64,000 bases of DNA from Rhizobium sp. GTDB lineage: Bacteria > Pseudomonadota > Alphaproteobacteria > Rhizobiales > Rhizobiaceae. Positions 57,986 through 64,000 of the stretch are shown one piece after another. The translations under genes were made by a program, and so were the position numbers. Each line of letters begins with the position of its first letter. Positions within the stretch are counted from its first letter, which is position 1. Under the pieces are notes generated by a model. It was not told the DNA's origin, made no database searches, and was given only the letters and a program-made list of their open reading frames with translations. The stretch lies in the NCBI GenBank assembly GCA_002796995.1, contig PEKW01000006.1:432625-496624 (forward strand). The letters run 5' to 3'.

Positions 57986-59953
57986 ATGAACCGTATCGAA
58001 AACCGGCCGGGCGGCGTGGCACTGACGGACAGGGGCACGGATTTCGCCGTCTGGTCGCATCATGCCGAACGGATCGAGCTTTGCCTGTTCGACAGTGTCG
58101 GCCGGGCGGAGATCTGCCGCCTGCCGATGAACCGCGGCGACGACGACGTGCACCGGCTACATGTCGACGGCGTGGTGCCGGGCGCCCGTTACGGCTACCG
58201 CGCCCATGGCCGCTACGCGCCGGACCAGGGCTTCTGGTTCGATCCGTCGAAGCTCCTGGTCGATCCCTATGCCAAGGAAATCGACCGGCCCTTCGCCCAC
58301 GATCCACGCCTCTCGGTATTCGGCACGGACACGGCGGCGCTGGTGCCGAAGGCGATCGTCACCGACGATCCGCTGGCAAGACCCATGCGCCCCCTGCTGC
58401 CGAAGGGCGGCTTCATCTACGAGGTGGCGGTCAAGGCCTTCACCCAGCGCCATCCGGACGTTCCGGCAGAGCAGCGCGGCACGGTCGCGGCCCTCGCCCA
58501 CCCCGCCGTCATCAAGCACCTGAAGAGGCTCGGCGTCGACGCCATCGAGCTGATGCCGATCGTCGCCTGGATCGACGAGCGGCACTTGCCGCCGCTCGGC
58601 CTGACCAATGCCTGGGGCTACAACCCGATCGCGCTGATGGCGCTCGATCCGCGCATCGTCCCGGGCGGCATGACCGAACTGCGCGAAACCGTGCACACGC
58701 TGCACGAGGCCGGCATCGGCGTCATTCTCGATCTCGTCTTCAACCACACCGGGGAAAGCGACAAGCTCGGCACGACGCTCTCCCTCCGCGGCCTCGATAA
58801 CCTCTGCTGCTACCGCCATCTACACGACAATCCGGGCGTCCTGGTCAACGACACCGGCTGCGGCAACACGCTCGCCTGCGATCACCCCTTCGTCCGCCGT
58901 CTGATCATCGACAGCCTGCGCCATTTCGTCATTCATGCGGGCATAGACGGTTTCCGCTTCGATCTGGCGCCGATCATCGGCCGGAGCGCGCATGGCTTCC
59001 ACACCACCTCCCGCACGCTGCATGCCATCCTGACCGACGAAGTGCTGGAAGACCGGGTGATGATCGCCGAGCCTTGGGATATCGGCCCGGGCGGATACCA
59101 GCTCGGCAATTTTCCCGACGGATTTCTCGAATGGAACGACCGGGCCCGCGACGACATCCGGCGCTACTGGCGGGGCGACGGCCACATGATGGGCGCCCTT
59201 GCGACCGCGCTCGCCGGCTCGTCGGAGATTTTTGCGCACGACGGCGGAACGGAGACCCGCAGCGTCAATTTCGTCGCCGCGCATGACGGCTTCACCCTCT
59301 TCGATCTCGTTTCCCACAGCCACAAGCGCAACGGCCGAAACGGCGAGCACAACCGCGACGGCCACGACGAGAACTATTCCTGGAACAACGGCGTCGAGGG
59401 CGAGCACGAAAACCATGTGGTGCTGCCCCATCGCCGCCAGGACGTCGCGGCCCTTCTCTCCACCCTGTTCGCCACCCGCGGCACGATCATGCTGACCGCC
59501 GGCGACGAGCTCGGCCGGACCCAGCACGGCAACAACAATGCCTACTGCCAGGACAACGAGCTGACGTGGCTCGACTGGGAAAAGGCGGACGAGCACCTGA
59601 TCGCCCATGTCGCCGACCTGTCGGCGATGCGGAAGCGGTTCTCCGTCTTCTCCGAGACGAAGTTCTTTTCCGGCGAGGCGGACGTCGCCTGGCTATCGCC
59701 CGCCGGAGAGCCGATGGCGGTCTCGGACTGGGAGGACGAGGCGGCGCCCGGCCTCGTCGTGCTGCTCGAGACGATCGATTTCAAGCTGAAGACCAAGGCC
59801 CGGATCGCCATTCTCTTCAACCGCTCGCGCACCGCTCTGGACTTCCACCTGCCGGCAGGCGAGAAGAAGAACTGGCGCCACCTGCCGGGCGATCACCAGG
59901 TCCGACAGATCCGTCTCAAGCCGAGATCGGTCGAATTTTACGTCGAACGCTGA
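57986..59953 (+). CDS. glgX: Glycogen debranching enzyme
   Basis: This 655-residue GH13 isoamylase-type enzyme cleaves alpha-1,6 branches in phosphorylase-limited glycogen. CBM48 occupies about 8-100. The catalytic residues are Asp in GFRFDLAP, Glu in MIAEPWDIG and Asp in AAHDGFTLF. It closes the operon, 7 bases after pgm. Together with GlgP it completes the degradation arm. Confidence 0.95.
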   Translation: MNRIENRPGGVALTDRGTDFAVWSHHAERIELCLFDSVGRAEICRLPMNRGDDDVHRLHVDGVVPGARYGYRAHGRYAPDQGFWFDPSKLLVDPYAKEIDRPFAHDPRLSVFGTDTAALVPKAIVTDDPLARPMRPLLPKGGFIYEVAVKAFTQRHPDVPAEQRGTVAALAHPAVIKHLKRLGVDAIELMPIVAWIDERHLPPLGLTNAWGYNPIALMALDPRIVPGGMTELRETVHTLHEAGIGVILDLVFNHTGESDKLGTTLSLRGLDNLCCYRHLHDNPGVLVNDTGCGNTLACDHPFVRRLIIDSLRHFVIHAGIDGFRFDLAPIIGRSAHGFHTTSRTLHAILTDEVLEDRVMIAEPWDIGPGGYQLGNFPDGFLEWNDRARDDIRRYWRGDGHMMGALATALAGSSEIFAHDGGTETRSVNFVAAHDGFTLFDLVSHSHKRNGRNGEHNRDGHDENYSWNNGVEGEHENHVVLPHRRQDVAALLSTLFATRGTIMLTAGDELGRTQHGNNNAYCQDNELTWLDWEKADEHLIAHVADLSAMRKRFSVFSETKFFSGEADVAWLSPAGEPMAVSDWEDEAAPGLVVLLETIDFKLKTKARIAILFNRSRTALDFHLPAGEKKNWRHLPGDHQVRQIRLKPRSVEFYVER

Positions 59954-60044
59954 TTTGTTCATTATCCCTAGGCAATGACGCGCTATTCCCTGTTCGTCAG
60001 AGCCCCTGTAAGAATTTGTCGACTGCAACCATTGGTGAGGTTCC

Positions 60045-60533
60045 ATGCCCCGTGAGATTTCCCTGTCCGAGGTTCCGTCGCTGATCGGCCAGGAGATCGG
60101 CGTCTCGAAATGGATCACGGTCGATCAGACAATGATCGACGCCTTCGCTGGCGCGACCGACGATCACCAGTTCATCCATGTCGATCCGGTCCGGGCCGCA
60201 GCCGAGACACCGTTCGGCGGCACCATCGCCCACGGCTTTCTCACCCTGTCGCTGCTGTCGACAATGAACTACGACTGCCTGCCGAAGATCCGCGAGCAGA
60301 CGATGGGCATCAACTACGGCTTCGACAAGGTCCGTTTCATGACGCCGGTCAGATGCGGCAAGCGCATCCGCGGCCATTTCGTCCTGTCCGAAGGCCGCCT
60401 GCGTGGCGCCGGCATGATGATGACCTCGTACGAGGTGACGATCGAGATCGAGGGCGAACGCAAGCCGGCGCTCACCGCCACCTGGATGACCATCATCCAG
60501 TTCGACCCGAAAGATCGCCCGGAAGGTCTGTGA
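60045..60533 (+). CDS. MaoC-family (hot-dog fold) dehydratase-like protein
   Basis: This 162-residue protein belongs to the MaoC/(R)-specific enoyl-CoA hydratase family. The hydratase motif is clear: AGATDDHQFIHVDPVRA, with Asp and His as catalytic residues, and FGGTIAHGFLTLSLL. It could hydrate enoyl-CoA in fatty acid or polyhydroxyalkanoate metabolism. It starts 91 bases after glgX and may have its own promoter. The next gene starts two bases after its stop. Confidence 0.9.
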   Translation: MPREISLSEVPSLIGQEIGVSKWITVDQTMIDAFAGATDDHQFIHVDPVRAAAETPFGGTIAHGFLTLSLLSTMNYDCLPKIREQTMGINYGFDKVRFMTPVRCGKRIRGHFVLSEGRLRGAGMMMTSYEVTIEIEGERKPALTATWMTIIQFDPKDRPEGL

Positions 60534-60535
60534 GC

Positions 60536-61594
60536 ATGGACACGGCTGAAGCGGTCCGCCAGTCCTTCCGGCGGCAGGCAAAGGCCTGCGACGACCTTGG
60601 TTCGCCACTCACCGCCCGCCTCTGCCGGATGGCGGCCGAAAGGCTGGACGAAGAGACGGCGGTCGGCCGGCGCCTGCTGCGATGGCAGGGAGATCCGACG
60701 GGTACAGGCGACGCCTTGGCACTGAGGTTTGTCGGCGCGTTGCATGCCGTCGTTCGTTCCGGGCAGGACCCGGACCTTGCCGCCGCCTATCCGCCCAACA
60801 ATACCGCGAACGACGAAAGCCTCTGGGCCGCGGTCGATGCGGCGCTGCGTCGTGACGAGGCGTTCATCCTCAAGTGGCTTCGCTCGCCGCCGCAGACCAA
60901 CGAAGTGCGCCGTTCCGGCGCGCTTCTGCCGGGCTTCCTCACCATTGCCAGACTGTTCGGCAAGCCGCTCGTGCTGTCGGAAGTTGGCGCCAGCGCCGGG
61001 CTCAATCTGCAATGGGACCGCTATGCCATTCGGCTCGGCGACTTCGCCTGGGGGCCGGCCTCGAGCGTCACGCTCGCGCCCGACTGGCACGGGCCCCCGC
61101 CGCCCGAGGCCGATATCGAGGTGTCGGAGCGGGCCGGCTGCGATCTCAATCCGCTCGATCCGGCATCACCCGAGGACCGCGAGCGCCTCGCCGCCTATAT
61201 CTGGGCCGATCAGGCGGGCCGGCTGGAGAGAACCCGCGCCGCGCTCGAAATCGCCGCCGCGTCCGGCCTGAAGGTCGATCGAGCCGACGCCATCGAATGG
61301 CTGGCAATACGACTGGAACGACCGCAGGCCGGATCGACTCATGTCGTCTACCATTCCATTGCCTGGCAGTATTTTCCGCAAGGATTGAAAGCTCGGGGCG
61401 AGGCGCTGATCGCGCAGGCCGGCGACCGGGCGACGAGCGAGGCACCGCTTGCCCGGCTGCAGATGGAAGCGGACGGCAAACCGGATGGCGCGGCGCTCAT
61501 CCTGCAGGTCTGGCCGAGCGGCGAGCGCCACGAGATCGGCCGTGCCGACTTCCACGGGCGCTGGGTTCAATGGAAAGGCTGGCCGGGACTTTAG
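60536..61594 (+). CDS. DUF2332 family protein
   Basis: This 352-residue protein starts MDTAEAVRQSFRRQAKAC and matches DUF2332, with LPGFLTIARLFGKPLVLSEVGASAGLNLQWDRY as a hallmark region (shown in part). The glycine-rich ASAGLNL segment hints at a nucleotide or SAM site but no function is established. GGAAGG lies eight bases before the ATG at 60536. It is two bases after the MaoC-like stop, so they are co-transcribed. Confidence 0.85.
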   Translation: MDTAEAVRQSFRRQAKACDDLGSPLTARLCRMAAERLDEETAVGRRLLRWQGDPTGTGDALALRFVGALHAVVRSGQDPDLAAAYPPNNTANDESLWAAVDAALRRDEAFILKWLRSPPQTNEVRRSGALLPGFLTIARLFGKPLVLSEVGASAGLNLQWDRYAIRLGDFAWGPASSVTLAPDWHGPPPPEADIEVSERAGCDLNPLDPASPEDRERLAAYIWADQAGRLERTRAALEIAAASGLKVDRADAIEWLAIRLERPQAGSTHVVYHSIAWQYFPQGLKARGEALIAQAGDRATSEAPLARLQMEADGKPDGAALILQVWPSGERHEIGRADFHGRWVQWKGWPGL

Positions 61595-61614
61595 CCCCGG
61601 TCACTTTTCACGCT

Positions 61615-62169
61615 TTACGCCGCAGCATCTTCCGCCGCCTCGGCCAGCAGGCCGAAGGCGTATTCGGCAAACGAGCGCCAGCACTCGACCCGGAAGGTCT
61701 CCTCGTCGATGCGGTAGAGCACCATCTCGATCTTGCCGAACACCGTGCGCGTGACAGCGCCCACCGGGAAGGTGGCGAGCGACAGGTTGAGTGCGCAGCC
61801 GGCATTGATGGCGTTGGCGGCACCCGGCCCCGAAACGATGATCGCCGTGTTCCGGTGCGAGACGTCGGTCGCCGAGTGGACCACGCCCGACGCGGCGCAG
61901 TCGGCCATCAGGTCGCCGCCCTTGTCGTCGATCAGCAGCCATTCGTCCGGCCCGAGCCAGAAGGCCATGCGGCCCTTGGTGCTGGCCGAGCCCTTGGGCT
62001 TGACCGGCAGCTTGACTCCGAGCGACTTCGACAGCGCTGCGACGTCTTCGGCCCCGGCCCTCAGCGACACCCGCGTCGCGGGCTCGGCGGGTCTCAGCCG
62101 CACCGACGGTGAACCGCCATGCGCTCCGGCGAGTACGGACTTGCGTTCAGCGACGGTGACATCAGCCAT
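61615..62169 (-). CDS. soxG: Sarcosine oxidase gamma subunit
   Basis: This 184-residue protein is the small gamma subunit of heterotetrameric sarcosine oxidase, which demethylates sarcosine to glycine with tetrahydrofolate as acceptor. Matches include FWLGPDEWLLID and VTRTVFGKIEMVLYRID near the end. ATG 62169 overlaps the soxA stop by eight bases; the in-frame upstream start at 62193 is inside soxA. It converges on the DUF2332 gene. Confidence 0.92.
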   Translation of the reverse strand: MADVTVAERKSVLAGAHGGSPSVRLRPAEPATRVSLRAGAEDVAALSKSLGVKLPVKPKGSASTKGRMAFWLGPDEWLLIDDKGGDLMADCAASGVVHSATDVSHRNTAIIVSGPGAANAINAGCALNLSLATFPVGAVTRTVFGKIEMVLYRIDEETFRVECWRSFAEYAFGLLAEAAEDAAA

Positions 62170-64000
62170 GGATGCGGCCCCCTTCCTTGTCAAAGAATAC
62201 GGTATCGGTCACCTCGACCGCGATGGTCTTGTCCTTCATCGGCACGTAGAGCGTTTCGCCCATGCGCGCCCGGCCGCCGACCAGCGTGGCGATGGCGATC
62301 GACCGGCCGAGATTTTCCGACCAGTAGGACGAGGTGACGTGACCGAGCATGGTCATCGGCTTGGGCTGGTTCGGATCGGCGACGATCTGGCCGCCCTCCT
62401 CCAGAACCTCGTTCGGGTTCTTGGTCAACAGGCCGACGAGTTGCTTGCGCCCTTCCTTGACCAGGTCCGGACGCTTCAGGCCGCGGATGCCGACGAAGTC
62501 CTTCTTCTTTTTCGACACCGCCCAGCCATAACCGGCATCGTCCGGCGTCAGCGTGCCGTCGGTATCCTGGCCGACGATGATGTAGCCCTTCTCGGCGCGC
62601 AGCACGTGCATGGTCTCGGTGCCGTAGAGGCAGGCGCCGAGGCTCTCGGCCCGTTCCCAGATCTTCTGGAAGACATCAGCGCCGAAATCGGCCGGCACGT
62701 TGACTTCGAAGCCGAGCTCGCCGGTGAACGACACACGGAACAGCCGGGTCGGCACGCCGCAGAACTTGCCTTCGGCCACGCTCATATGCGGGAAGGCTTC
62801 GTTCGAGATGTCGATGCCTTCCACGAAGGGCGCGATGATGTCGCGCGCCTTCGGTCCCTGGACGGCGATCACCGCCCACTGCTCGCTCGACGAGGTGAGC
62901 CACACCTTGAGATGCGGGAATTCCGTCTGCAGGTAGTCTTCCATGTGGTTGAGCACGCGCGGCGCACCGCCCGTCGTCGTCGTCACGTGGAAGCGATCCT
63001 CGGCCAGGCGACCGACAACGCCGTCGTCATAAATGAAGCCGTCGTCGCGGGTCATGATGCCGTAGCGGCACTTGCCGGGCTTCAGCGTGTCCCAGGCATT
63101 GGTGTACATGAGATTGAGGAATTCGGCCGCATCCGGGCCGACCACCTCGATCTTGCCGAGCGTCGAGGCGTTGAACACGCCGGCGGCCTCGCGCACCGTC
63201 TTGCATTCGCGGTTGACCGCCGCATGCATGTCCTCGCCGGGACGCGGATAGTACCAGGCGCGCTTCCAGTTGCCGACATCCTCGAACGCCGCGCCAAGCG
63301 AAGCCTCATAGGCGTGCATCGGCGTCTTGCGGGTCGGATCGAACAGCTCGCCGCGCGAGTGGTTGATCAGCGTGCCGAAGGTCACCGGCGTATAGGGCGC
63401 GCGGAAGGTGGTGAGACCCACCTTGGGGATCTCCTTGCCGAGCATTTCCGCGGCGATCGCCAGGCCGTGCATGTTGGAGAGCTTGCCCTGGTCGGAGGCC
63501 ATACCGTTGGTGGTGAAGCGCTTGATATGCTCGATCGAGTGCATGCCCTCGCGCACCGCCAGCCGGATGTCCTTGGCGCAGACGTCGTGCTGGAAGTCGA
63601 TGAAGGCCTTGACGCTGGTGTCGCGCCCTGCCCCTTCGGCCGCACCGATCATGCCGCCGGTCCAGTTGAAGACATTGACGCCAGTCGGCGCCGACGAAAC
63701 GGAGCCGGTGGCGCCGGCTTCCTTCGCCATCCGGGCGCCGGCTGCAAAGGCTTCGTCGATGATCGACTGCAAGTCGTCGGTGCCGTTGCAGGTGCCGACG
63801 CAGATGCTGTCCTGCGCATAGACATCCGGCAGGAAGCGGTCGTTGGCGGTATCGAACTTCAGCTTGCCGCGCGATTGCGAGAACAGGTGAACGGACGGCG
63901 TCCAGCCAGCCGACACGATCAGCGCGTCGACCTCGATCTTGCGGGCGCTGCCGCTGCCGTTACGCTTGACCGTCATCGAGCGGATGCGAAGGCGCCCCGC
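62162..64000 (-). CDS. soxA: Sarcosine oxidase alpha subunit (partial)
   Basis: The visible 612 residues are the C-terminal two thirds of the about 990-residue alpha subunit. Present are the end of the NAD/FAD-type domain (VGTCNGTDDLQSIIDEA) and the aminomethyltransferase-like domain (CKTVREAAGVFNASTLGKIEV and SFTGELGFEVNVP). The aminomethyltransferase part transfers the methylene group to tetrahydrofolate. The N-terminus lies beyond the right edge; the frame is open to 64000. Its stop overlaps soxG. soxB and soxD should lie just beyond the edge. Confidence 0.94.
   Translation of the reverse strand, partial: AGRLRIRSMTVKRNGSGSARKIEVDALIVSAGWTPSVHLFSQSRGKLKFDTANDRFLPDVYAQDSICVGTCNGTDDLQSIIDEAFAAGARMAKEAGATGSVSSAPTGVNVFNWTGGMIGAAEGAGRDTSVKAFIDFQHDVCAKDIRLAVREGMHSIEHIKRFTTNGMASDQGKLSNMHGLAIAAEMLGKEIPKVGLTTFRAPYTPVTFGTLINHSRGELFDPTRKTPMHAYEASLGAAFEDVGNWKRAWYYPRPGEDMHAAVNRECKTVREAAGVFNASTLGKIEVVGPDAAEFLNLMYTNAWDTLKPGKCRYGIMTRDDGFIYDDGVVGRLAEDRFHVTTTTGGAPRVLNHMEDYLQTEFPHLKVWLTSSSEQWAVIAVQGPKARDIIAPFVEGIDISNEAFPHMSVAEGKFCGVPTRLFRVSFTGELGFEVNVPADFGADVFQKIWERAESLGACLYGTETMHVLRAEKGYIIVGQDTDGTLTPDDAGYGWAVSKKKKDFVGIRGLKRPDLVKEGRKQLVGLLTKNPNEVLEEGGQIVADPNQPKPMTMLGHVTSSYWSENLGRSIAIATLVGGRARMGETLYVPMKDKTIAVEVTDTVFFDKEGGRIHG

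Overview
The window is high-GC, densely coded chromosomal DNA from an alphaproteobacterium, most likely Rhizobiaceae (Rhizobium, Agrobacterium, Sinorhizobium or Shinella type). The evidence is the glycogen operon order glgP-glgB-glgC-glgA-pgm-glgX, the large number of ABC importers for amines and organic acids, heterotetrameric sarcosine oxidase genes, and a transglutaminase/ATP-grasp/alpha-E/DUF2126 operon. I see no rRNA, tRNA, CRISPR array, insertion sequence or prophage. Species cannot be named from the sequence alone.

Layout. (1) 1-6291, minus strand: a colinear catabolic and uptake set, RidA - DUF1028 - aldehyde dehydrogenase - LysR regulator - NitT/TauT-type binding protein - permease - ATPase; the ATPase is cut by the left edge. 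(2) 6707-13392: a divergent flavin monooxygenase, then on the minus strand an HpaB-type flavin hydroxylase, an ArgE-type M20 deacetylase, a cupin and a trimethylamine-dehydrogenase-like flavoprotein with an altered substrate pocket. (3) 13630-24480: a small-molecule kinase and a class III PLP enzyme, a divergent SDR, then a long plus-strand operon with a polyamine-type ABC importer, an isochorismatase-like hydrolase, a CbiZ-type amidohydrolase, a DeoR regulator and a DmpA-type peptidase. The two promoter regions share a TTCCAACAT motif, which suggests one regulon. (4) 24510-31506: a cysteine-cluster protein, a long coiled-coil protein, a second class III aminotransferase with a TetR regulator and an FAH-family hydrolase, a MarR regulator and a zinc alcohol dehydrogenase. 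(5) 31637-36703: an MgtA-type P-type ATPase, a secreted SNase-like protein that seems to start at ATT, and ManC. (6) 36876-40559: a TetR-controlled HlyD/ABC-2 efflux operon with a near-textbook operator. (7) 40709-47340: the transglutaminase/amidoligase operon. (8) 47448-48668: a solitary TadG-like von Willebrand A protein. (9) 48946-59953: the complete glycogen operon. (10) 60045-64000: a MaoC dehydratase-like protein, a DUF2332 protein, and convergent soxG and soxA; soxA runs off the right edge.

How the genes work together. Most of the first 31 kb looks like scavenging of nitrogen-containing small molecules: import, oxidation or hydrolysis, then aldehyde clean-up. The most interesting hypothesis is an amino-alcohol phosphate route (kinase plus PLP phospho-lyase) linked to the importer and CbiZ-like amidohydrolase. 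The least understood module is the transglutaminase/ATP-grasp/alpha-E/DUF2126 operon, which is predicted to form or break amide bonds in an unknown peptide. The glg operon makes and mobilises glycogen through ADP-glucose and glucose-1-phosphate.
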